Notes under the pieces: model-generated
What the model was told of the DNA's origin: nothing
Database searches by the model: none
The model's input: the letters and a program-made list of their open reading frames with translations, nothing else
From: Saprospiraceae bacterium UBA2329
Lineage (GTDB): Bacteria; Bacteroidota; Bacteroidia; Chitinophagales; Saprospiraceae
Length of the DNA: 64,000 bases
Reading direction: 5' to 3'
NCBI GenBank assembly: GCA_002344975.1
Contig: DDUV01000073.1
Coordinates: forward strand, 1-64,000
Position numbers and translations under genes: made by a program
In this document: positions 9,123 to 16,900 of the stretch, one piece after another
Layout: every line of letters begins with the position of its first letter
Position numbering within the stretch: the stretch's first letter is position 1

Positions 9123-11492
9123 ATGCGATTTTATTTTGGCCTTGCGCAAAGCTGCGCGCTCTTGTTCTCTCTCTCCGCCTTCATTGCTACGGCACAAACC
9201 ACCCAATGCGGCATCACTGTAAATGCCGGTTCCGATCAGGTGTTTTGCACGCCCGGTCAAATGCTGACGCTGAACGGCGCCGTTACCGGCGATTTCCTCA
9301 GTGCAGCCTGGTCGCCGACTACCGGCATTGCCAACGCCAACAGCCTCAATACCACCCTCACGGCCAATGCTGCGGGCAACTACACCCTCACGGCGCGTAC
9401 CGTGAGCGGCCCCAACCTGGTAGTCAACGGCGATTTCAGTCAGGGCAATACCGGATTTACCACGCAATACACCCTGGGATCGAGCGGGCAATTCGGACCG
9501 CTCACCAATACCGGCACTTACGGCATCACTACCGTAGCCAATTTGCTGCACAGCCAGTTTGCGCCTTGCTCCGACCATACAGGCGGAGGCCAGATGCTGG
9601 TGGTCAACGGCGCCACCACGCCCCGTAATATGTGGTGCCAAACCGTGACCGTGCAGGCCAATACCGACTACGCGTTCAGCGCCTGGTTTGCCGTTGTGGC
9701 TACACAAAACCCCTCCCTGATGCGCTTCACCATCAACGGCAACACCATCGGCAACAACTTCACGCTGCCCAATGTGACCTGCGAATGGACGCGCTTTTTC
9801 AGGGTCTGGAACAGCGGCGCGGCTACCTCCGCCCAGATTTGTATTGCCAACGTGAGTACTTCAGCAGCCGGCAATGACTTCTGCCTGGACGACATCTCCC
9901 TGCGCACCGTCTGCGATGTGGCCGACGTGATCGCCATTGCGCCCGCCAATCTGAACGCAGGTTTCCAAACGAATCCGGTTTGCGCCAACAGCGCGGCTTT
10001 CGATCTCAATACCCTGCTCAGCCCCGGCAGCACCGCCGGCGGCCAATGGACGCTCAACGGCGCTCCGGCTACGACATTCCAACCCGCAGTACTCGGCGCC
10101 GGAACCTACATGCTCAACTACAGCGTACAGCAAGGCAGTTGCTCCCGCGACAGCACCCGCAGCATCACCGTCCATCCGCTGCCCGACGCCGGAACTGCCG
10201 CACAGCCGGCCCAGGTATGCCGGGGCACAGTACAAACCCTGATGCTCAGCCAGTTGCTCATCGGAGCCAATGCCGGCGGAAACTGGGCGGAGACCTCTCC
10301 CCTACCCTCGCCACCCGGCGCTTTCAATGCGGGCGCAGGCTCATTGCAGACGCAAAGCCTCACGACGGGACAATACACGTTTCGCTACATCGCAGCCGGC
10401 ACAGCGCCTTGTCCCAATGATACCACTACCGTCAGCGTCGTCATCACAGCGCCGCCGGTTGCACAGGCCGGCCCCGATCAGACATTGGATTGCGTCATGC
10501 GGCAGGTTTCCATCGGGAGTTCGGCTTCCAGTTCCGGGCCAGGCATCGTTTACAATTGGTCATCGCCCACCGGAGGCAGCGTGGCACAACCGACAGCCGC
10601 CATTACGGACACGGAAACTGCAGGCACTTTTGTTCTGGCGGTCACCGACAACAACACCGGCTGCTCGGCCCGCGATACGGTGATGGTTGCCAGTCTGATT
10701 ACCAACCCTGTTTTCAGTCTTGACATTCAGCCGGTTACCTGCCATGGCGACAACGACGGCAGCATTTCCGTGAGCAATGTGAGCGGCGCGGCCGACCCCG
10801 CCATGTTTCAACTCAATGGTGGTACCGCGCAAACGACGGGAATTTTTAATAACCTCCCCTCCGGTAACTACACCCTGCGCCTCACCGATGCCAACGGTTG
10901 CTTTGCAGAACGCCAAGCCATACTGCCTGAACCGCCGCCCATCATGCTCGAACTCGGCAGCGACCTCAGCGGCACGCCGGCCGTATTGCCATTGGGCGAC
11001 AGCACCACCCTCCGCATACTCACCAATCTGGCGCCCGATCAGATACAAAGCGCGATTTGGCTTCCCATCATCCCGGATTGCAGCAACTGTCTGACCGCTA
11101 CCGTCAGGCCGGTGGAAAAAACCACCTACATCGTCATCCTGACCGATGCCAATAACTGCGTGGATTCCGCCTCACTCACCATTGTTATTGATCGAACCCG
11201 CCATGTATTTGTACCCAATGCATTTTCGCCCAACGACGACGGCATCAACGACCGCCTGACCGTTCTCACCGGGCCTGCAGTGCAGCAAATACGCAGTTTT
11301 CGTATCTCCGACCGCTGGGGCAGTTTGGTTTTTGAACGCAAGAACGTCCTGCCCAACGACCCTGACTCCGGCTGGAACGGGCGCATCAAAGACAAAGAAG
11401 CGGCACAGGGAGTGTATGTGTATCTGGCTGAACTGGAATTGATAGATGGTACGAGTATAGTTGTTTCCGGGGAGACGACGCTTATAAGATAG
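9123..11492 (+). CDS. Gliding-motility-type (T9SS type B) surface protein
   Basis: A 789-residue exported protein. The signal peptide (start MRFYFGLAQSC) ends near TAQ. About residues 100-265 resemble a carbohydrate-binding jelly-roll (NLVVNGDFSQGNTGF ... FCLDDISLRTVC). Several PKD/Ig-like repeats follow (about 270-530), then an SprB-type repeat (VTCHGDNDGSISV) at about 540-610, and finally the type B C-terminal domain with the diagnostic FVPNAFSPNDDGINDRL and GVYVYLAEL. Such proteins are exported by the T9SS and stay on the surface as adhesins. A TTG two codons earlier is possible, but the ATG gives a normal signal peptide. High GC and heavily Ala/Thr/Gly-biased. Confidence 0.87.
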   Translation: MRFYFGLAQSCALLFSLSAFIATAQTTQCGITVNAGSDQVFCTPGQMLTLNGAVTGDFLSAAWSPTTGIANANSLNTTLTANAAGNYTLTARTVSGPNLVVNGDFSQGNTGFTTQYTLGSSGQFGPLTNTGTYGITTVANLLHSQFAPCSDHTGGGQMLVVNGATTPRNMWCQTVTVQANTDYAFSAWFAVVATQNPSLMRFTINGNTIGNNFTLPNVTCEWTRFFRVWNSGAATSAQICIANVSTSAAGNDFCLDDISLRTVCDVADVIAIAPANLNAGFQTNPVCANSAAFDLNTLLSPGSTAGGQWTLNGAPATTFQPAVLGAGTYMLNYSVQQGSCSRDSTRSITVHPLPDAGTAAQPAQVCRGTVQTLMLSQLLIGANAGGNWAETSPLPSPPGAFNAGAGSLQTQSLTTGQYTFRYIAAGTAPCPNDTTTVSVVITAPPVAQAGPDQTLDCVMRQVSIGSSASSSGPGIVYNWSSPTGGSVAQPTAAITDTETAGTFVLAVTDNNTGCSARDTVMVASLITNPVFSLDIQPVTCHGDNDGSISVSNVSGAADPAMFQLNGGTAQTTGIFNNLPSGNYTLRLTDANGCFAERQAILPEPPPIMLELGSDLSGTPAVLPLGDSTTLRILTNLAPDQIQSAIWLPIIPDCSNCLTATVRPVEKTTYIVILTDANNCVDSASLTIVIDRTRHVFVPNAFSPNDDGINDRLTVLTGPAVQQIRSFRISDRWGSLVFERKNVLPNDPDSGWNGRIKDKEAAQGVYVYLAELELIDGTSIVVSGETTLIR

Positions 11493-11495
11493 ACA

Positions 11496-11918
11496 TTACG
11501 AGCCGGGGAGAATGCGTTTGAAGTCTTCGTAAGTCAAACACTCAATTTTGGGGAATTGAATACGAGAAAGAACCCGAAAATGCCTGTCATCGGAAACTAA
11601 ATAGTCTGCATTGGCAGAAACCATACAATTGATGAATTTATCGTCATCAGCATCAGGCGCAATAAGCCTGAAGTCAAAGTAGATGTTTACTTTTTCAACA
11701 TTTGGAAGCATGAGCAGCACAGACATTACAAGTTCTGCTGTCTCTTGGTCATAAATTTGGGATAGTTTTTCTTCGTACTCCAACAAAATTTCAGTTGAAA
11801 GACACAGAATGAACTCTTGCTTCAACAAGGCATCGAAAACAAAGGAGGCCAGAGATTTCCCCGATATAGACCGCACTATAATATTGGTGTCTATGACAAC
11901 CTTTAACCTATCCGCCAT
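11496..11918 (-). CDS. PIN-domain putative toxin
   Basis: A 140-residue PIN-fold protein of the COG1569 (putative toxin component, PIN family) type. PIN proteins are Mg-dependent RNases. Conserved acids are present: Asp in VVIDTNIIV, Glu in EILLEYEEKL, the pair in APDADDDKF, and Asp in LVSDDRHF. It begins inside the last 11 bp of a small upstream gene that is probably its antitoxin. Its stop is 4 bp from the stop of the convergent type B gene. Toxicity is inferred from family and gene pairing, not shown. Confidence 0.8.
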   Translation of the reverse strand: MADRLKVVIDTNIIVRSISGKSLASFVFDALLKQEFILCLSTEILLEYEEKLSQIYDQETAELVMSVLLMLPNVEKVNIYFDFRLIAPDADDDKFINCMVSANADYLVSDDRHFRVLSRIQFPKIECLTYEDFKRILPGS

Positions 11919-12126
11919 TTCTCTTCAGTAATTCATGAAGAAGTTCATCCGTGTATTTTTTTTCGTCCCAAAGCTGGTCGGCTTTGGCCCGGGCTTTGGC
12001 AAAAAGGAAACGGGCAATAAGTATTTTTAAATCTTCCAAATACTGATCCGGCACTCCTGCTGAGTACATTTTCAATAGTTCAATTTGAAGATTTGATAAA
12101 GGTGCAGTACGTTTTTCGACGCTCAT
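11908..12126 (-). CDS. Small putative antitoxin partner of the PIN protein
   Basis: A 72-residue, charged, mostly helical protein (start MSVEKRTAPLSNLQIELLKMY; end LHELLKRNGG). It overlaps the downstream PIN gene by 11 bp, the typical antitoxin-toxin arrangement with coupled translation. The N-terminal part (SNLQIELLKMYSAGV) resembles small antitoxins that accompany COG1569 PIN proteins in cyanobacteria and Bacteroidota. I see no classic ribbon-helix-helix or AbrB motif. A TAACTTTG promoter element lies 19 nt upstream. Confidence 0.65.
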   Translation of the reverse strand: MSVEKRTAPLSNLQIELLKMYSAGVPDQYLEDLKILIARFLFAKARAKADQLWDEKKYTDELLHELLKRNGG

Positions 12127-12145
12127 CTTTAAGATATTTTACAGC

Positions 12146-12153
12146 CAAAGTTA
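12146..12153 (-). promoter_or_regulatory. -7 element (TAACTTTG) of the toxin-antitoxin pair
   Basis: Exact TAnnTTTG match on the minus strand, 19 nt upstream of the antitoxin ATG. Confidence 0.5.
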
Positions 12154-12217
12154 AACAAAGGAACAACGATATATGATTCGGTTATGTTTCTTTACAAAAA
12201 ATCTCATCAATCGCCGC

Positions 12218-12808
12218 ATGAATTTCCTGGCCCATCTGCTCCTCACCCACGACGACGAAAGCCTGCTCATCGGCAATTTCATCGGAGATCATGTGCGCAA
12301 CCACGAACTGCCCCAGTACCCGGTCGGAGTACAACAAGGCGTCTGGCTGCATCGCCGGATAGATACGTTTACCGACAATCACCCTGCGGTGAGGGAGTGC
12401 CTGAAACTGTTGCGCGCATCGCATGGAAAATACGCCGGGGTGGTATGGGACGTGCTGTCGGATGCACTGCTTTCGCACAATTGGGACCGGTTTCATGATG
12501 CCTCTTTAGAGGTGTTTACTGCCCGAATGTATGAAGTTTTGGAGCGCAACCTACACCATATTCCGGAGGCGTTGCGAAAAAGAGTACCGCTGATGATTGC
12601 AGACAATTGGCTGATGAAATACGCCCGAGAAGAAGGCATTGAGTTCACTTTCAGCAGATTACAACTGAGAGCTTCACAACCGGAATGGTTAAACGGAACG
12701 ACCGAAAGCCTGCGCCTGCACTACGCCGCATTGGAGGAAGGATTCTTGCAGTTCTTTCCCGAACTGATGACACACATCGCTACCCTTCGAAGTGAAATGA
12801 AAGCGTGA
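12218..12808 (+). CDS. acpH: Acyl carrier protein phosphodiesterase
   Basis: Removes the phosphopantetheine arm from acyl carrier protein, as E. coli AcpH does; it is an HD-type metalloenzyme. The 196-residue length matches the family (about 193). Family motifs: MNFLAHLLL at the start, LLIGNFIGDHVR, GVWLHRRIDTFTDNHP, and VVWDVLSDALLSHNW. The start is the ATG at the conserved MNFLAHL; the open frame extends 15 codons upstream without similarity. The last 29 bp overlap the 3' end of the convergent porT gene. Confidence 0.88.
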   Translation: MNFLAHLLLTHDDESLLIGNFIGDHVRNHELPQYPVGVQQGVWLHRRIDTFTDNHPAVRECLKLLRASHGKYAGVVWDVLSDALLSHNWDRFHDASLEVFTARMYEVLERNLHHIPEALRKRVPLMIADNWLMKYAREEGIEFTFSRLQLRASQPEWLNGTTESLRLHYAALEEGFLQFFPELMTHIATLRSEMKA

Positions 12809-13526
12809 AGCCGCGCGAGAGGAGTTTTTCCAATACCGTTGATTCCTGCAGGCTACGGTTGTACAGCAGCACATTGCCGATGCCGTGCGAAAATTTGATC
12901 TCCGGCGAAAAGATAAAGTAGGGCAAATAGAATTGAATACCGGCCCCATATTCCAATGAAAAATCGGTGGGCGCTATGCGAACTAAGTTTTCCGAATTGC
13001 GCGCACGCGAATCGCTGGCCACGTCGAAGGCATACTTTACCCCGGCCACCACGAAGAGACGCATATCCCGGTAAGGCGCTGATTTATAACGCAAATGAAA
13101 AGGCGTTTCCACCAATACCGACTCTACGCGGCGTTGGGTGAAAGTAGCCTGACGCCCTCGGCGATCGTAAGTGATGTTGCGTTCTGCGAAAGAAAGCGTG
13201 GGCATGAAGCGAAAATCGAAATGCTCGCCGATTTTGAGGTTGGTGATGATGCCCAGATTGAAGCCCGGCCCGGTAGCCGACTCTACCCGCGTGATGCTGT
13301 CGCTTTCAAGAAAGCCCGCCGATCGAAACGGCTTGTAGCTGGAGTTGTTGATAGCCAGAGTAATACCGAAATAGTAAGGTTTCTGATTGAAATCCAGGTA
13401 ATTGTAATTACCGCCGCCGCTGTACTGAGCTTGCAGCCCCGTGACGGCCAATGCCAGCAGGAATGCCGGAAGAACTATTTTTGACCCGAATAAATGGAAC
13501 AAATGCCCAGTGTGAGAGGTATGCAT
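12780..13526 (-). CDS. porT: T9SS outer-membrane component PorT
   Basis: A 248-residue outer-membrane barrel protein of the PorT/SprT family, needed for type IX secretion and gliding in Bacteroidota. The hydrophobic segment ending in VTGLQAQ is a signal peptide. Conserved PorT features are KPYYFGITLAINNSSYKP near residue 50, the LRFMPTLSFAER-like strand, VETPFHLRYKSAPYRDMR, and a C-terminal aromatic residue (SFHFEG). It starts inside the last 52 bp of menG, and the menG-porT order is common in the phylum. The ATG used gives a rather long n-region; an in-frame TTG eight codons later is possible. Confidence 0.88.
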   Translation of the reverse strand: MHTSHTGHLFHLFGSKIVLPAFLLALAVTGLQAQYSGGGNYNYLDFNQKPYYFGITLAINNSSYKPFRSAGFLESDSITRVESATGPGFNLGIITNLKIGEHFDFRFMPTLSFAERNITYDRRGRQATFTQRRVESVLVETPFHLRYKSAPYRDMRLFVVAGVKYAFDVASDSRARNSENLVRIAPTDFSLEYGAGIQFYLPYFIFSPEIKFSHGIGNVLLYNRSLQESTVLEKLLSRGFTLSFHFEG

Positions 13527-14197
13527 CGGTTGTTGTTGTATCCTGTTTTTTGTAACACCTCCAAAAACGCGTCGCCATCGGGAAAAGCCTGTACCGACTC
13601 GTACAGGTAGCGGTAGGCTTTGGGGTCTTTGGAAGTCATTTTGCCGATAAAAGGCAGAATATTTCTGAAATAAAAATGAAACAATTGCTTGAACGGAAAC
13701 GCAACGGGCTTTGAAAACTCCAGAATTACTACCTGCCCTCCCGGCCTGAGCACGCGCCGCATTTCGGCGAGGCCCAGTTCCAAATGCTCAAAATTGCGAA
13801 CCCCAAAAGCAACGGTCACAGCATCGAACGTATTGTCTGCGAAGGGAAGATTCTCCGAATCGGCTTCCTCCAAACGGATGACCTCGTCCAAGCCTTGTTT
13901 GCTGATTTTCTGTCGGCCAATGGCCAGCATATCTGCCGAAATGTCCACGCCAATGATAGAATCGGGCGAGATGCGGCGGGCTGTTTCGAGCGCCACATCG
14001 GCCGTGCCGGTAGCCACGTCCAAGATGTGTTTGGGCTGTTTGCTTTCGAGCAGCTTGATGGCTTTTTTGCGCCAGTTGCGGTCAATGCCGAGGCTGAGCA
14101 CCCGGTTGAGGAGGTCGTAATATGGCGCTATCCGGTTGAACATGGCCGATACCTGGCTCTTCTTGCTGCCCTCGCTGCTGTATGGTTTTACTTCCAT
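13475..14197 (-). CDS. menG: Demethylmenaquinone methyltransferase
   Basis: SAM-dependent C-methyltransferase (UbiE/MenG family) for the last step of menaquinone synthesis. The 240-residue protein shows VSAMFNRIAPYYDLLNRVLS, the SAM motif ILDVATGTADVAL, VDISADMLAIGR, FDAVTVAFGVRNFE, and the MRRVLRPGG motif. Bacteroidota respire with menaquinone, so MenG activity is expected rather than ubiquinone synthesis. It is translationally overlapped by porT downstream. A TACTTTTG element at 14246-14253 is the likely promoter. Confidence 0.95.
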   Translation of the reverse strand: MEVKPYSSEGSKKSQVSAMFNRIAPYYDLLNRVLSLGIDRNWRKKAIKLLESKQPKHILDVATGTADVALETARRISPDSIIGVDISADMLAIGRQKISKQGLDEVIRLEEADSENLPFADNTFDAVTVAFGVRNFEHLELGLAEMRRVLRPGGQVVILEFSKPVAFPFKQLFHFYFRNILPFIGKMTSKDPKAYRYLYESVQAFPDGDAFLEVLQKTGYNNNRCIPLTLGICSIYSGQK

Positions 14198-14245
14198 TTT
14201 GTTTTGTTTTTCCGGCCAAGACCGGGCACGGCGTCAACCGCGCGG

Positions 14246-14253
14246 CAAAAGTA
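14246..14253 (-). promoter_or_regulatory. -7 element (TACTTTTG) of menG-porT
   Basis: Exact TAnnTTTG match on the minus strand, 48 nt upstream of the menG ATG and 35 nt from the end of the MFS gene. Confidence 0.5.
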
Positions 14254-14288
14254 AGTCGGAAACCGGGATTTTTGTTCACGAATAAAAA

Positions 14289-15494
14289 TCATGCGCGTTT
14301 AGCCAGCCACATCATCCCCGCGTAAGACAAGCCGCACAGCCCCGCCAACAAAACCCACAAAGCGCCATACCCAAAGTGATCGGCCACGTTCATGCCCACC
14401 AAAGGCGCGGCCACATGCGCCACCGAATACGACAAAGAGTACACGGCCATGTATTGCCCCCGGTTGAAATCGTTGGAGCGATTCATCGAAAAAGAACTGG
14501 CAAAAGGCATGGCCAGCATCTCGCCCAGAGTGATGACAATGACCGCTACGACGGCCAACATGACCCAGTGTGTGGGCGCCAAAAACAATAAGTACGAAAC
14601 GGCCACAGCCACAATGCCCCAACGGATCAGCCCCAGATGCTTATAACGCCCCTCGAGGCTATATACAAAGGGCATTTCAAAGAGCGCAATGAGCAGGCCG
14701 TTGAGCGCCAGCAACGCGCCGATTTGGCCCTCGTTGAGCAAAAAATGCTCTTTAAAATATACTGGTATCACCGAAAAAAACTGCATGAAGGCCACGGCCC
14801 ACAGCGTGATCATGGCAGCAAAAACGAGGTAGGGCACATCGCGGTAAGGGGATGCGACCAAAGCAGGGCGTTCGACGACGGGTTTGCTGCCCGGCGTGCC
14901 CGCTGCTTTGGGTTTCAACATAAATCGAAACAGCAGCGCGGCACCGATGCAAGTGATGCCGTCGGCCAAAAAAAGCCAATTGTACCCCAGGCTGTGCGCC
15001 AGAAAGCCACCGAGTGCAGGGCCGATGGAAAAACCCAGATTGACCGCCAGTCGCAGCAGTGAAATGGAGCGCGTGCGGGTTTCGGGTACGCTGTAAGCCG
15101 CGACAGAACTCGTATTGGCCGGCCTGAACGCCTCGCCGATGATGCTCAAAAAGAAAATGGTGACGCTGATGGCCCAAAAGCTGCGCATAAACATGAGCAA
15201 CAGGAACATAAATCCCGTGGAGAACAGCGACCAAAACATGACCGGATAGTAACCGTGGCGGTCGGAAAGCTTGCCGCCGGCCATGGTGCCCAAGATGGAA
15301 CCTACCCCAAAAAAGCTCATGACCAGGCCGGCCTGCCATTTGGTGAACTGCAATTCCTGCGTAAGATAGACGGTCATAAAAGGAATGACCATGGTGCCCG
15401 CCCGGTTGATGAAAGTCACCAACGACAGCAGCCACATATCGCGTGTCAGTCCGTGAAAGGAGTTGCGGTACAAGTGTACAGTGCGCGTCAGCAT
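14289..15494 (-). CDS. MFS transporter
   Basis: A 401-residue major facilitator with about 12 hydrophobic segments. The MFS signature after helix 2 is GGKLSDRHGYYPVM. Other typical stretches are RAGTMVIPFMTVYL in helix 1 and VSPY-flanked linker residues with a poly-basic loop between the halves (KPKAAGTPGSKP). The first ATG in frame lies 37 codons earlier and would add a hydrophilic, Cys-rich tail, so the start is placed at MLTRTVHLYRNSF. The N-terminal half resembles multidrug/sugar efflux MFS proteins. Substrate unknown. Confidence 0.85.
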   Translation of the reverse strand: MLTRTVHLYRNSFHGLTRDMWLLSLVTFINRAGTMVIPFMTVYLTQELQFTKWQAGLVMSFFGVGSILGTMAGGKLSDRHGYYPVMFWSLFSTGFMFLLLMFMRSFWAISVTIFFLSIIGEAFRPANTSSVAAYSVPETRTRSISLLRLAVNLGFSIGPALGGFLAHSLGYNWLFLADGITCIGAALLFRFMLKPKAAGTPGSKPVVERPALVASPYRDVPYLVFAAMITLWAVAFMQFFSVIPVYFKEHFLLNEGQIGALLALNGLLIALFEMPFVYSLEGRYKHLGLIRWGIVAVAVSYLLFLAPTHWVMLAVVAVIVITLGEMLAMPFASSFSMNRSNDFNRGQYMAVYSLSYSVAHVAAPLVGMNVADHFGYGALWVLLAGLCGLSYAGMMWLAKRA

Positions 15495-15630
15495 AGGCAG
15501 TCGGGTGTAAAAAGTGTTCAGTGCAACGCAGTGCTGCCGACAATAGTTTCTGAACGAGGCATCTAATTGGCAGTCAAACCATACAAAATATGGCAGAGCA
15601 GTCATAGCCTCGCTTCAGGCAGTAATTTTA

Positions 15631-15638
15631 TACCTTTG
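15631..15638 (+). promoter_or_regulatory. -7 element (TACCTTTG) of crcB
   Basis: Exact TAnnTTTG match, 64 nt upstream of the crcB start. No fluoride riboswitch motif was recognised in the leader. Confidence 0.5.
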
Positions 15639-15702
15639 CAGGCAGGACGAAAATCAGCCACGCGGGACGCAGCCATGGCTACAAAAAATCAAAATTTCCA
15701 TC

Positions 15703-16071
15703 ATGAATTACCTCCTTATCGGCGCGGGCAGTTGTATCGGCGGCATGTTGCGATTCGGGCTGTCTCAATGGATACAGACCAGAACCGAGGCAGTTTTTCC
15801 TTATGGCACGCTGTGTATCAACCTGTTGGGGTGTTTTTTGATTGGCTTGGTGTTTGGCTGGAGCGAGCGCACGGCTATTTCTCAGGAATGGCGGCTGTTG
15901 CTGACTACCGGGCTGTTGGGCGGCTTCACCACGTTTTCTGCTTTTTCCAATGAGACGGTGGGCATGTTGCGCTCCGGTTGGTATGCCGGGGCGGTACTGT
16001 ATGTGTTGGGCAGCGTGTTGCCGGGTATAGCGGCTACTTTCGGCGGGTATTGGGTTGCGAAGGCGGGGTGA
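15703..16071 (+). CDS. crcB: Fluoride channel/exporter CrcB (Fluc)
   Basis: A 122-residue, four-helix Fluc-type fluoride channel that exports F- through a dual-topology dimer in the inner membrane. Family motifs: GAGSCIGGMLRFGLSQW, PYGTLCINLLGCFLIGL (the Asn and Gly are conserved), and TTGLLGGFTTFSAFSNE with the Phe box and Thr/Ser at the pore. Single copy, so a homodimer is expected. Confidence 0.95.
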   Translation: MNYLLIGAGSCIGGMLRFGLSQWIQTRTEAVFPYGTLCINLLGCFLIGLVFGWSERTAISQEWRLLLTTGLLGGFTTFSAFSNETVGMLRSGWYAGAVLYVLGSVLPGIAATFGGYWVAKAG

Positions 16072-16105
16072 GGGGATTTTAAATATCTTCAATTGTTATT
16101 GGGTG

Positions 16106-16459
16106 TCAATTCCAAGGTATTATTGGAGGTAATAGCATAAATGCCAGTATTATAGTTGCAATAGTCAAAAAAAGAGCAATTAGACACAAATAAAAAGCGC
16201 GCCAGAATTCTTTATTCGTTATGCCTATTTTTTTTATTATCCCCCAATAGAAAAGCAATACCGTAATGATCCAATGATATAATGAAAGTATCATATAAGG
16301 CACCAACATTTTTTTTTCAAATAAAAAAACTGTTGAATGGGGGTCACTCAATTCTAATACCCAATCCCTCATTGAAGCCCAACTCAAGTAGATTAATCCA
16401 GGTAAGAAAATCAAGTAATAAACTATATTTTCAAAAATTTTCCCAAAATTAGATTTCAT
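16106..16459 (-). CDS. Small four-helix membrane protein, paralogue 1
   Basis: A 117-residue protein with four predicted hydrophobic segments (about residues 12-28, 50-70, 86-108 and near the C terminus). It is AT-rich compared with its neighbours. It shares layout and short motifs with the gene just upstream (16525-16869): LLFYWGIIKKIGIT here against LLLYWGFRKKHGVT there, in the same position before the last helices. The pair looks like an old tandem duplication. No known family recognised. Confidence 0.6.
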   Translation of the reverse strand: MKSNFGKIFENIVYYLIFLPGLIYLSWASMRDWVLELSDPHSTVFLFEKKMLVPYMILSLYHWIITVLLFYWGIIKKIGITNKEFWRAFYLCLIALFLTIATIILAFMLLPPIIPWN

Positions 16460-16524
16460 AGTTTGTTGGATTAATTGTCGTCTTTGAAAAAAATCTTTGT
16501 AAGCCTTTTTTTAAAGTAATGTAC

Positions 16525-16869
16525 TTAATCCATGCCGACAGGAATGCTCGAAAATGCCCTTAGTAAAATAATCAGAATCAGCGCAATGGCAATAAGCCAA
16601 AGTACAAAGCTCCATACAAATACACTCATTGTGACACCATGTTTTTTTCTAAACCCCCAGTACAGAAGCAAAAAAGTACTCGATAAAAAGTATAAAGAAA
16701 AGAAGATGCTGAAATACAAATCTTTCTTAGGAAAATTGCTTGCCCTGAATGCACTCCACAACCCACCTTCGTATGGATTGAGCATCAACCATGATACAAT
16801 GATCATTGTGGATAGAAATAGTCCGAAGTAGATAATATTGGTCAACCAGCGGCTTATCATATTTTCCAT
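16525..16869 (-). CDS. Small four-helix membrane protein, paralogue 2
   Basis: A 114-residue protein with four hydrophobic segments (about 10-27, 50-70, 80-105). The motif LLLYWGFRKKHGVT is shared with the downstream gene 16106-16459. There are 65 bp between the two genes; both lie on the minus strand and could be cotranscribed. No function recognised. The AT-rich composition against the GC-rich nuclease gene beside it suggests recent acquisition or relaxed selection. Confidence 0.6.
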   Translation of the reverse strand: MENMISRWLTNIIYFGLFLSTMIIVSWLMLNPYEGGLWSAFRASNFPKKDLYFSIFFSLYFLSSTFLLLYWGFRKKHGVTMSVFVWSFVLWLIAIALILIILLRAFSSIPVGMD

Positions 16870-16900
16870 TGTTGATCGATTGTTTTATCAGAACAGCCCC

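Noticed and set aside
15606..15702. Fluoride riboswitch before crcB
   Set aside because: The leader was read for the conserved core of the crcB motif and shows no match; only a -7 promoter box is seen.
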